A model generated the notes under the pieces. That model had not been told where the DNA came from and ran no database searches. It was given only the letters and a program-made list of their open reading frames with translations. This document shows, one piece after another, positions 10,755 through 22,900 of a DNA stretch of 64,000 bases (positions are counted from its first letter, which is position 1; the number at the start of each line of letters is the position of its first letter). Position numbers and translations under genes: made by a program. The stretch comes from Ricinus communis. Taxonomy: Eukaryota > Streptophyta > Magnoliopsida > Malpighiales > Euphorbiaceae. The DNA lies in the NCBI RefSeq assembly GCF_019578655.1, contig NC_063259.1, forward strand, positions 24,167,277 through 24,231,276, in the 5' to 3' direction.

Positions 10755-11730
10755 CTACATGGTATGGCTGGAAGTAAGATAACTGGGCAGCTTGTTGAAA
10801 AACCTCAAGATCTTCTCAGCCATCTGCCTTGTACTACCATTTCCATGATGAAAAGCACTAATTAAATTGGCAGGCAACAGCCTATCCTGCGATATATTTG
10901 AAGCAGACTTATCATCCCCTGTCATCAAGAATTTCTCAACAAACCAAATGGATTTATGCCACAAACCTTCTTCTCTATTCTCTTTCACCACATTCAGAAC
11001 ATGCTGTAGTGCATTCGCTTGGCTCAACATGCTAACACAGTTGTCCACATCAACCTTGTCGTCCAACAAAGTGCATATTGCTGACAATGCAGCCTCAACA
11101 ACCTCTCCACCGCCTTGGGATCAACCAAACAGAATGTATTTTGGGAGGAATAGGCCCCACCGTGAACTGGACAGGTTAATACTTTTCTCTTTGTTGAAGA
11201 ACCAGAAAACGAGAACTTGCATCCAGGATTTGCTTGGTCTTCATAAACTTATTAATTCTGATGAGAGATTTTTCAAGCCAATTGCAGATACTCTCTGAAC
11301 TTCATCACTTGATGATTTCATGAGCAATTCGGTGAATACCATTGTGAAATTATGGTTTCTTGCTAGAGACAGCATGTCAGGTTCATAAAACGTTGTTGTG
11401 AATCTGACTAGAGTTCCCACCAGAGCTTCTAAATAAGGACTTGCATACCTGCTCTTTGTTCCAGTTATCTTGATTTGATTGATCATCTATAGGACTCTGG
11501 GGACTGTGTTTTTCCTGAGAAGAGCAAGACTGAGTGTTAGATTCTGGTGAGGCAATTTAGCTAGGAATTTTGCTGAAACTGCATGCCTTTCAGTATTTGT
11601 GTTGACCTAGCAGTAAGTTCTCTGGCTGACCTTTCGTCTTGCATAGTCTCTCTACTAAAACGTAAATGAGTTTACTTTTTCATGCTTACATCTTTCTAGT
11701 ATGTCAAGAAGAAACTCCAGCCCCTGGTAC
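10755..11730 (-). pseudogene. PUB42: Decayed PUB42-type U-box/ARM E3 ubiquitin ligase (C-terminal ARM region)
   Basis: Remnant of the armadillo-repeat C-terminus of a PUB42/43/44-type E3 ligase. Recognisable pieces in order on the minus strand are LAKLPHQNLTLSLALLR, then YASPYLEALVGTLVRFTTT, then AIGLKNLSSE, then CPVHGGAYSSQNTFCL, and finally EAALSAICTLLDD with VVKENREEGLWHKS. They lie in different frames. I see an in-frame TAG just before 11486, a TGA after KNLSSELISL, a frameshift before the CPVHGG segment, and an apparent deletion between DPKAVE and the EAALSA segment. The U-box and N-terminal half are absent; weak similarity continues to about 11730. The position beside an At1g68930-like PPR gene fits At1g68940 (PUB42), which supports in-place decay. 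Confidence 0.8.
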
Positions 11731-12056
11731 TTACCAACAATTGTCTAATTCCTGGACTAGGATAGCAAAATTATTCTATAATTAGTACTAGTAATTGCAC
11801 ACACCCTATGATTCAACTGATGCTTGTTTTATATCTTCTGATACAAGAGGGTGTATGAATACATCATCTAATCGAATAATCTTAACTCACATGAAGATTC
11901 AAAGCAAAACAAGAGAGAAAGAAAAGATCGGACCGACATCCAGCTAGAGTTGCTGTTCCTGCTGCGGCCTTCCTAGTATGTCTACTATCTAGGTTGTTTC
12001 TGGAGAAGTAACTTACTTCCCTTGGAGAAGACATTTCATGATATAAGCATGCTGTT

Positions 12057-12094
<38 letters not shown>

Positions 12095-12600
12095 CAAATC
12101 TTTGAATCAGTCACTCATGGCCTATTATGTCTATTAAATTATCTCATGTACCCATGTATATGCTTATGCAAATACTGCTCATAATAATGCATCTAGGGTT
12201 ATGAATTGAGAAAGAAAGCAAGGCATACAATTATAACATAAGTAGACTCAGACTCAGTCACCTCTTAGACTCGGACTCAGTCAGCTCTAGTGGGAGAGAC
12301 ACAGGTGCTGAGAACTTCAATACGGTTTGGTTTAAGGTTGCTTTCTGATTTTCACAGGTCAATTTCAGAGCTATAATTAAGGTCTCTTAAATTTATGTTG
12401 GTGAAATTATTTTCTAGTTTTATTTTCTTAATCTATTTTAAAGCTTTTTCATGAGTGAAAATGAAATACCTTATATTTGGCTTCTCTGATTGGATCAAAT
12501 CTATATGGTAGGAAGTGTCTTGTATTGGGTGGTTAGTATCTACTTTTTTTCTTTTCTGAAACATTAGCAAATCTATTTAGAATACCAAACTTAATAACTT
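11731..12600. other. Intergenic spacer beyond the PUB42 remnant
   Basis: No coding signal was recognised beyond weak and undecidable traces of the pseudogene. A (TC)n tract interrupts this stretch and is listed separately. GACTCAG(T/A)C elements recur near 12246-12285. Confidence 0.4.
12061..12091. repeat. (TC)n microsatellite
   Basis: About fifteen uninterrupted TC dinucleotides, likely length-polymorphic. Confidence 0.95.
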
Positions 12601-13355
12601 ATATTATAAGAAAACAATTGGTATAGTTATAATAACTAACTAAATATTCATAAAGTTAAAATAGAGTAAATAAATAAATTATAATTATTTTTTATTGTAA
12701 AAGATTTAATAGATTGGGAGCTATATAACAGAATTAACTATCCATTTTATTATTTGTTATAAAAATAAAAATTTATCTAGTACAAAAATGAATAGTTGAA
12801 TAGTCGAATTCAAAACTCCAACCTTTAAAAAAAACCATTTGAATAAAAATAATTATTTAATTAATAATTATATAACTTATTCATATAATAAAACATCATA
12901 TTTGTGATTACCCCCGTAATCATCATATTAAAATCAATGATACATATAAAATGGTTAAAGTTTCGATTCCACCCAAAATCTGAATCGAAATTGAAATGAA
13001 CAACAAAGAAACCGGAATAAAAAAGAAACAAGAAAGGGAAAATTTCGGAAACCAATGAGATAAGCCCATTTTATTATCAAATACAAATTATAAAATGGAC
13101 TTCGGTCCATGTAGTTTTATGGACCTCGAGATCTATCCGGTATCATTTAATTGGTAAAAAGATTTATGTCAGTATCTGATACGTACATCATATACTGACG
13201 CGTGTCAGACGCTGATATGCGTCAGATGATGACATATTTTTTTCTTAAAAAAAAATCTATATTCATTAACTTATGTTCATTAAACATGTGTTGAATATTT
13301 ATCGTTTAAACATAAAAAATTTATTGTTTGTTAACTTAATTTTATTGAAAAGATA

Positions 13356-14010
13356 TGTGCACTATAATATAAATATTTGTATTATAACTTTAATTTGATT
13401 CTTCCTATTTATCATTGTGTACGGACAATTTATATTTTATCTATATTATATATGTTCATTTGAATGAATTAGAAGTATGATCTTCATTAATGACAAATAT
13501 CTATTAAAAAACTAATGAATATTATGTCTATAAATGATGAATAGTTATATCAATCATAAAAAAATTTCAACATGCATCACAAAAACAATAAAAGCTTTTA
13601 TAAATAATTGGTATTTTTATTTGAGAATATTGATGAACATTATATATACAGACAATGAACATTACAGTACTAGATAATAAATATTAATATTAACATTGAT
13701 GAATAATACATCAAAGAAAATGAACATAAACGTTAATCATAATGAATATTAAGTTCACAAATAATGAATATTTCAATACTAAGAAAATTAATTATTATAG
13801 AATATTACATCTAATGGACATTATACATATAGAAAATAAATATTTTAGTACATCTAAATTAACAAAAAAAATTAATATGTATATGGTCTAATAAAAACTA
13901 TTTGACATGTGTTACTATATTCTGACATATATGATTTTTAATTTTGACACGTGTACTTATTATTGACACATGGAATTCAAGTTTAAGTATAACTTTTAAT
14001 AATATTATTA
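13356..14010. repeat. Duplicated AT-rich block, copy 1
   Basis: First of two diverged direct copies (partner 14114-14760) offset by about 747-758 bp. Shared landmarks include GCATCACAAAAACAATAAAA (13575 and 14322), ATTATAGAATATTACATCTA, and a closing TTTTAATTTTGACACGTGTA-type segment. Most of the interior is a degenerate array of ~22-bp units around ATGAATATTAnnnTnnAnA. The similarity is obvious by eye despite scattered substitutions and small indels. Confidence 0.85.
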
Positions 14011-14113
14011 ATTTTTATAATTTTAAAAATTTTAAAAAATAATAAAAATACAGTGATAAAAGGTCCAGCATTATACACTTTAAAAGTTGAATGCACCATA
14101 TATTTTTAAAAAA

Positions 14114-14760
14114 AATGCACCACAATATAAATATTTAGCTTAATATCTTTTTTGTTTACCAACTATATAAGAAAAATTTATGTTATATATATATTATATA
14201 TGTATTTTTAATAGATTAGTGTGTATGATTTTCATTAATAATGAATATCCATTAACAAACTAATGAATATTATACCTATAAATGATGAATGTTTATATCA
14301 ATCACAAAGAATTTTCAATATGCATCACAAAAACAATAAAAGCTTTCATAAATAATCAATATTTTTATTTGAGATAATTGATAAACATTATATATACAAA
14401 CAATGAATATTGTAGTACTAGATAATGAACATTAAGATTAACACTGATGAATAATACATTAAATGAAATGAACATAATATTAACCATAATAAATATTAAG
14501 TTCATAGACAATGAATATTTAAATACAAAGAAAACTAATTATTATAGAATATTACATCTAATGGATATTATACATATAGAAAATGAAAATTTTAGTACAA
14601 GTAAATGAACAAAAAAAATATTAATATGTATCTAGTCTAATAAAAACTTTTGATATGTATTATTATATTCTAACACATACGATTTTTAATTTTGACATGT
14701 GTACTTATTATTGGCCCGTAGAATTTAAATTTATATATAATTTTGTAATTTTTATTAGTT
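14114..14760. repeat. Duplicated AT-rich block, copy 2
   Basis: Second copy of the block at 13356-14010, with the same landmarks in the same order and the same internal ~22-bp ATGAAnATTA periodicity. Roughly 100 bp separate the copies. No coding frame is conserved between them. Confidence 0.85.
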
Positions 14761-15638
14761 TATTTATAATTTTTATATTTTTATATTAATAAAATCTTAA
14801 AATATAAAGAAACTAACAAAGACATTAAAAATATGTAGTTTATTATTTTAAAACATTTTAATCTATTATAAAATATTAAAAAATCTATTTAATTTTATAT
14901 AAAAATTTAATTTATATTATTATTTATAATCAAAATAACTACGACGGTCGTACAACAACGGGTAAACGAGTAGCTTTCACAAATATATAAAATAATATAT
15001 TCAAAATATTATCTTTAAATTCATTTAATTATAATTTTAAAAATTAAAAATCTCATTTGTTAAAAATAAATACACATGTCAATAAAAATCTTTAAAATAG
15101 TGACAGTAAAATAATTATGACAGTCATATAACATATAATTAAATAACTAGTTTTATAAATATATGAAATTTATTCAACATATAATTTTTAATATAACATT
15201 AATTTTATAAATTTATTTTGTTATATAATTTAAAAAATTTTAAAACAAAACAATTTAAAAAAAAAAAAAAATTGAAGCAACCAACATTTTTTTAAACACA
15301 TGAAATGTGGTTGTTTTCTTGGCTGGAAATATATTATTCTCCCTTTCCTACTTTCTATTTCACATGGGCGACATTTCTTCTTTTTGCCTTTAACAAAATG
15401 CATATTTTGCAAAATCTCTCTACACATGTTCATGTAATCCGGTCTATATAGAATCCATAGACAATATTATAACAATTGATTGTCAAACATCTCTACACTT
15501 GTTGCAAACCATATCAATTAATAGAATTTCAATAAAATATCACTGAAAAATGACATAAAACAATCCGATAAAATATATCAAATGAAAATATCTCTTCATG
15601 AGACCAATAATTACCATGTCTTAGTTGATTTACACACA

Positions 15639-15640
<2 letters not shown>

Positions 15641-15691
<51 letters not shown>
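15641..15691. repeat. Compound (CT)n(TA)n microsatellite
   Basis: A CT run passes directly into a TA run, about 450-560 bp upstream of the AVT6 start codon. Confidence 0.95.
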
Positions 15692-16204
15692 TAAAATTCG
15701 AATTCGAAATTTTAATTATCATTTTATTTATACTTTCTTGAATTGATTTAATATATATTAATACAACTAAAACAATAATCAAAGCATTGTAAATTAATAT
15801 TTTTATGATCATAATTCATAACTAACAAGTGGTTTCAGTCGAAATCAGTTCTGATGAATTATTGCACAACTAAGATAAGTATGCCACACCCAGTCTACAG
15901 ATTTAAGTCAACAAAAAGACAAACATATTACTCATAAATGCCATATGCAACTTGCCTTTTTCTCTTTTCCTGATACATAATATAATATATAAACAAGTAT
16001 CCAGAGAAATTCGAGTTTTTCTTTTTTAAGTACGACTCAGTATCATTGAGCTGAAACTTGATTGGCTTTTTATATGGTATTAACTCTGTTGATAAGAACG
16101 CTAGAAATGCATAAATAATTCTTTTGCTTACTCATTACCAGTACAATTCGCTTGTTCCACACTTCTTCTTTTTTCTTTCTGAAACCAGCTTCAGGAACAG
16201 AGCT

Positions 16205-18526
16205 ATGAAGTTAGACAAGAAAAAGATGAAGAAAACAACAAGGGAAACCCACAATCAAGAATCCCCATTGCTTCCCAAAACAAGAGCAGATGGCCAAGAA
16301 GCGAAAGATTTCAACGGAGCTTCATTTCTTGGAGCAGTGTTTAATCTTTCGACAACTATTATTGGTGCTGGTATCATGGCATTGCCTGCTATTATGAAAG
16401 TGCTGGGAGTTGGTCTCGGGATTGGTATGATAGTGCTTGTTGCTATACTCACTGAGTATTCTTTAGAGATTCTTTTGAGGTATAGTAAGGCTGCAAAAGT
16501 GGAGTCTTATGGTGGAGTCATGGGAGATGCTTTTGGGAATATTGGCAAGCGGCTGCTTCAGATTTTTATACTGCTTAACATTGTTGGGGTCCTCATTGTC
16601 TACATAATCATAATTGGTATGCATATATATACATATATGGTTTAACAAAACTTTAATAAAAACTATTTATGATTGATGATTTTAGCCTTTCATTTTAATC
16701 TTATACTTATGTTGTGAAGAGCTTTCATCAAGAAAAGCTAAAGAATTTGGTGATAGAACTTTGTTGTTTTCGCTTCCAGTTTTTGGTTTGTTAATGTGTA
16801 AAACTGTAAGCTACAGGGTAAACCGTAGCGTGATGAGCTGAAAATTTTCTTCTGTCTAACAATGACTGAACATGAATGGTTTTTTGATGACCCTCTATTC
16901 CAATCTTTTTATATGACAAGGTGATGTACTGTCTGGAACATCTTCAAATGGAGTTCATCATGCTGGTGTATTGGAAGGATGGTTTGGAAGCCATTGGTGG
17001 AATGGCCGTACATTTGTTCTTCTTTTCATTACTCTTTCTGTATTTGCTCCATTGTCATGCTTCAAGCGGATAGGTCAGTCTCAAATAATGTAAATTTAAT
17101 ATAATCTCCCCTGTGAAGAGTAATTTTAGTATTTAATTATCTGCAGGTCAAGTAGTTTCTGATTGTCATGATATTCAAGAGAGTTATTTTTTATATGACC
17201 GTGCAATTTGAAAGTTTGTTCTGCTTCCATAGCTCCTAATCTGTTTGTAATCAAGCTAATAAACCAAATGATATTTTAATAATTGAAGTGTACAGAATTC
17301 AAAGCATTTCTATTATATTATATGCAGTGCAGACCTCAATGTTGTGGATTACTAATAATTTCCGATGCTTGCAGATTCATTGAGATACACATCCGCCTTA
17401 GCATTTGCACTTGCAGTTGTTTTTCTTATTATTACTGCCGGAATCACAATATTCAAATTGGTTAATGGAAGTGTTGCCATGCCTAGGTTTGTTCCTAATG
17501 TCTCTGATATCGCATCATTCTGGAATCTCTTCACTGTCGTCCCCATTCTTGTGACGGCATTTATCTGTCATGTCAACAGTAAGTGCTTCAACTTCTATAG
17601 CCAAAAAGCCTCAATAGGGAATTTCATTTAAATGTTGTAATAACTAATTAAATATTGATATAGTGCATGCTGAAGTGACTGAGTTTATAGCAGGCTCATT
17701 AGTCACTACAGCATTTGTTCATTGCAATGACTCATTGCACATATTATAACCCTTTCATTTTCTGCAGTTCATACAATTGAAAATGAGCTGGAAGACTCTT
17801 CTCTGATACAGCCAGTCATGCGGACATCCATATCTCTCTGCTCTACTGTCTATATATTGACAAGCTTCTTTGGAATCCTCCTGTTTGGAAACTCCACATT
17901 AGATGATGTGTTGGCCAACTTTGACACTAATCTTGGTGTCCCTTACAGTTATGTGCTGAATGATGTTATTCGCATCAGTTATGCTCTCCATCTCATTCTT
18001 GTTTTCCCTGTAGTCTTCCATCCGTTGCGCTTGAATTTGGATGGTCTTCTTTTTCCTTCAGCCAGGCCACTGGTTTTGGATAACTGTAGGTTTACATTGA
18101 TCAGCATAACACTCATCAGTCTCATTTTCTTGGGTGCAAATTTCATATCTAGCATCTGGATTGCTTTTCAATTCACTGGAGCAACTTCTTCAATTGTCAT
18201 TGGATTTATCTTTCCAGCTGCTATTGCCCTGAGGTGAGTATAGTTCAGTGATGATTGCTTGTTAGATGAGCTGAAGCTTCTTTCTGGAACATAGTGGTGT
18301 ACCCTTTCACAATTGGGTCGGTCCACCACTTTATAAGTTACTTTCAATAAGTTAAAGACTGTAGTTAAAGTTTTCTGGTTTTTTCAGGGATCCCCATTTA
18401 GTGGCATCGAAGAAGGATAAGGTGTTGTCCGTATTCATGATTTTTCTTGCTTTGTTCTCAAGTTTGGTGGCCATTTATTCTGATGCATATGCATTGTTCA
18501 GAAAGAACCCTTCCCCACATGAATAA
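16205..18526 (+). CDS. AVT6-type amino acid/auxin permease-family transporter
   Basis: Multi-pass amino acid transporter of the AAAP superfamily, SLC38-like AVT6 group; Arabidopsis members export amino acids from the vacuole. Exons 16205-16616, 16921-17073, 17375-17578, 17768-18233 and 18388-18526 sum to 458 codons including the stop (457 aa). A basic cytosolic N-terminus with SPLLPKT leads into about eleven hydrophobic segments. TM1 carries the family core NLSTTIIGAGIMALP. Also visible are LLFGNSTLDDVLANFD and the late IAFQFTGATSSIVIGFIFPA segment. The start at MKLDKKKMKK is preferred because the longer frame upstream lacks family similarity. Which AVT6 paralogue it matches cannot be settled by eye. 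Confidence 0.92.
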
Positions 18527-19968
18527 TGATTGTGTTCGGTGTCATCACTATGCATAGGAGAAATGGGCTGTGGTTTTTTCATCATTCGCTCAGAGATCTC
18601 TATGCAGTAAAAGCTGCAGAGTTTTCCGAGGGAAAACAAGCTCCATAAGTGGAAGAAATCCTCAACAAGTTAATGTACAAATATATAAATTTTATCATGT
18701 AATGTATGTCTCCACAAGTGTGCTGCATTTTACTTAGATCTTGATATAGAAAAATAATAAATTGTTTAGTTCATCTTGCCTCATCTTCAAGACTTTTATT
18801 AAGGGTGCATGTTTTCACTCTGCATCAACTGATCTGCTGTCTCTAATTTCCTGGTTTTAGAATTGCAACTCAGTTTCAAGAGACCTGGAGAAAGGTACTT
18901 GCCAATAGTAATATTAAAGTAACACATGTACTTATGTTGCTGAATCTAGTTTTCAGGAACATCTACCCTATTGTGCTGTAAAGCTGTCAACACTTGTTAG
19001 CATCCGAGAATGAGTTAGCTTTTTCTCCTTTTGACATTTTCCTAAACCACTGAAACAAACATGAGTTAACAACAATGAGTGATAAATGGCAACTGAACTT
19101 TTCAAATCTCGGAGACAACTAAAACATGTTTTGTTTTCATTAGCAGTTTCAACATAAGCTTTAAGTTAGCGCTGTTTGATTACAAGTGCTGGGGAAAGAA
19201 GGAAAAGTTCTAAGATGCTGGAACAAATATTAAATGCACTCAGAAGCCTTAAAAAAATTAACCATGTATTATTTTACTTGCGTATAAACAAAACAACTTG
19301 CTTTCAATAATAGCAGGACGGACAATAACCAGTCATAAGAAGAAAAACATAATCACAGATACTGCAAAACAATGCGTAAAGAGGTGGCAAACTGCCACAG
19401 AACACAAGCCTGTCAATTCCTATGCTGCTCTTCCATTGCTTTTATTGTTTGAAACCTATAAAAACCTATTGCAGTCAGCATCTCTGAAGATGCAGTTTCG
19501 CTGGAAAAGCTCCGAAACTTCTTGAATCCATTTGAATCACTTCATTAATATAATATATTATTCCTACTCTGCTGAAGCTTTGATGCCCTTTTGCACATAG
19601 CCCAGCTTAGGACAATATGGCTTGTTTTAGTAATTCGAGCTGCTGTTGGCCATACAGCATCTTGCACTACCTTAATTCCTTATATAGTTGCCAAATGCAT
19701 CCAAAGACTGCCAAATTTGAAGTGCAGAGCCAGGATTGCAAGGGGTATCTCCTGCTGATGGTTATATGTACAGACGAACTTGTCGGACTTGGAGACCCAT
19801 TGTGTGCAAACCTGGAGTCTTTTCTTCCCAGCCTTTACTCCACCAATTGGTTGCTTGGTACTCGTGAGCTTCACAAATGCATGCACAGGTTTGAGCGGAT
19901 ATAACTGTCATCACTTGCCAACTGCATGACAGATATATGAAGATACACTTGGAGGAAACGCTCACAGA
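18527..19968. other. Convergent 3' flanks of AVT6 and RPOT1
   Basis: This spacer holds the two 3' UTRs. Open frames at 19298-19525 and 19617-19904 show no domain or codon-usage support, and I treat them as noncoding. Confidence 0.5.
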
Positions 19969-22900
19969 CTAGTTGAAAAAATAGGGAGACTCCAGAACAT
20001 CTCTAAGATCAAAGTCTCCTCGATCCGGTAAGGGAGGAAACTTCAACTTGGGGAATGACTTCTGAAAGCCTTCCAACAACTGCAAATACAAAGAAGATAT
20101 TAGATAAATATCAAAACCCAGCATACAAAATGTCAACTTTAAAGAAATGTGCACTCCATTTTTTCCAGTAACAATCATAATATGATAAAAAGACAGCATC
20201 ACTGCTAGGATTATAAATTATAAAAAGGAATTGATGACTGATCATAAGTATTTTTCCCGTAAGACCATGTGAACTTACTAGAGTGACCCTTTTATTCCCT
20301 CCAAGTTTTTGCCATATTCTCAAGGGATTGAACTCTTAAACTTTCTTATCAGATTGGAAAGTAACTCCCTCAAGCACACAGAAGACCTAAGAGCAGTACA
20401 ACATGCTTCTGTTTATGTTGCAGAAATGATTAAAACAAATGCCCAAGAAACTTCTATTTTTATATATGATATATTTGTTAAGGAATGAGGAAAATTATAT
20501 TAGGAGGACAAGTCAGTATCCACTAAATAGAACATAAATAGATGAAATCAAAATTTCAGAACTTCCAACCATGTTGGATATCCACTACGATACCCGATAA
20601 AGATTCTCAGAAGTAGAACACTGAAGAGAAGTCAAAAGGGGGATGCTAGTTCATAATAAATACTGAGGCAATCGCCAGTCCTATAAAATCCTAGTGCTCC
20701 TCTCTCAAATACACATTCTTGAACTAGATGAAGCCGAGGATTGTGCTTGACAATGCAAACAGAAGTATATCGAAATCTACATTGGACTTGGCAACAATCA
20801 TCTATGATTATTCTTCCCACTCAGTCTCAAAGAAAGCAAATAGAAACAGACAGGAAAAGAAAAATTGCATTACCAGAATGGAATATTGATGAACAAGGTG
20901 CAACCATTTTTCCACAACAAAATAATTGGCAAAAACTATACATGTTATAAAGCATTATATAGAGAAAGACACTTTACATTCTCTAGTATCGGTGCCTCAT
21001 AGAGTTCAACAAAGTTTTCTCTAAGTATCCTATTCATCTCGTCAACGTCGCATGCATGTGTCCAGTATGAATCATGGACTCCTGTAGTTGGACATCAAGA
21101 AAAAATAATAAGATGCCAGGTATGTTTTACCAAGGCATAAAGAGAGAGAGAGTGAGGAGGACCACAGCAAACCTGCAAAGTTCAAGCCTGCATGTTTGCA
21201 GGCAACAGCAGTCATCATCATGTGAGAACCATCAAGGGAATGAACAAAGTTTGGTGGAAAAGCTGTTCTTTGACGCTTTACCATTATCTAAGACAATCAA
21301 CGTAATATAATCAGAAACTAAGACAGAGTAACATTTTCTTCTTGTCAATCACACGAGAATTTTCCTTTCTCTTTTTCACACAAAAGTTGTTACAGCATTA
21401 CGCCAATAAAGAACGTGGGAAAAACAAGAGAAAATTTCCACGTAACCACCTTGTCTGTTTCCTTTTGTAATGCCAGCATCTGAAGGGAAGTCTTAATCTG
21501 CAAACAGTTCAACAAAACATCTCAGATACATGCGTGCATAACAGTTGGGTGTAGCATTAAATTGTTCAATGATATCTAACTATCAGCCAAATTTCAAAGT
21601 TCTATTAATTTCTTGAAACTTACAAGATGCCTTCCCAACTGTCTATAAGGTTGTACAACAGGAAGTCCAAGAGGAGTGGTCCATTGCACAGGTTGATTTT
21701 CTGAAGCTATTACCTGTTCATGTTCCAACTTGTCAGCCACAGCACAATAATTACTGAAATTACAGCTGAATAATTCTTAGAAAAGCAGAGGGAAAAGAAG
21801 ATAAAAAGTTTTAACTTGCCCAATAACCAAAGTTTCAGAAAAGCATCGACATTAAAGGCTAAGGATGCATATAGAATATCATCGGCGAGCAGACATAAGA
21901 AATCAATAACCTGTCATCCTTTCTCCATTTTACAATTGAAAATTCATGAGCAGAAAATAGGACTATTCCAATCCGGGGACCATCCCACCCATTCACTATT
22001 GGAGACAAGATCCATGAGCAGCAACACAAACTTAGTTGCGTCACAAATAACTAATATACATTCTCCTCATAAAGGTATCAGGTACAGATGATATGATCCC
22101 CAGACCAGAAATCAACCACAATCCTAACAGCTAAAGACCACATGAGTTTGGGCTACACAATTTTCTCTGAACACAAGCATGAATCCATATTTTTAAGTAA
22201 ATGAACTACAATATAAGTCATACCACACCTTTGCACATTCACCAAGCCAGGCCATGATACTTCTAGCACCTTCAAACATCTCCTCTAAAGCCATCAAGGT
22301 GGTCTGTCCATGGAGTAAATTGTTAGTACAGTCTTTAATTACAAGCATATTCACACACTCATTCCAGCTTTATTTACTTACTTTTGCCGCATAGCAAGAT
22401 GCAGCATACAAGGATGGATCATCTGCAACAGCATCACGTTCTTTTAACCTTCTTTTGATTTGGTCACGAGCACCAATATAAGTGACACCATACACTGATG
22501 TCATCACTGTCTGCTTCACCAATTTCCTGTCGACCTAAGGTTTCCAAGTTGTGAAGAAAACTGTTAGTTAAGTCATTCGCAAGTATAACCTAATTGTCTT
22601 CATTGTTGCAGCTCAATCATCAAATAAAAAGAGTCATTGGCTAATATTCCTGTATCGTTGAGCATAGGAAAGATACCTGATTGATTAAAAGCTTAGCATG
22701 CAATGCATTTGGATTAGTTCCAGGATCTTTCTCCGCATCTGTCCTCATTATATCAAGAACCCTACATCACAAGAACTATAAATTTAGATAGTTTAAACAA
22801 ATAAATCCCTTTCATAAGGCTATTCAACATAAGACCAGAAGCATCGGAGGAAGTGGACAATAATGTAAAAAGTGAATTTAGAATCCAAAGCTGCCCGTTT

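Larger units (their letters stand above)
12601..16120. other. AT-rich intergenic block
   Basis: Strongly AT-rich DNA with no credible gene. It contains the duplicated minisatellite-like block and a compound CT/TA microsatellite listed separately. At 13160-13240 there is a cluster of TGACGCGTGTCAG-like and TGATACGTAC-like elements, related to the TGACACGTG motif found at the end of each duplicated unit. Confidence 0.6.

Noticed and set aside
19617..19904. Overlapping open frames downstream of RPOT1
   Set aside because: They fall in the expected 3' UTR; translations show no motif.
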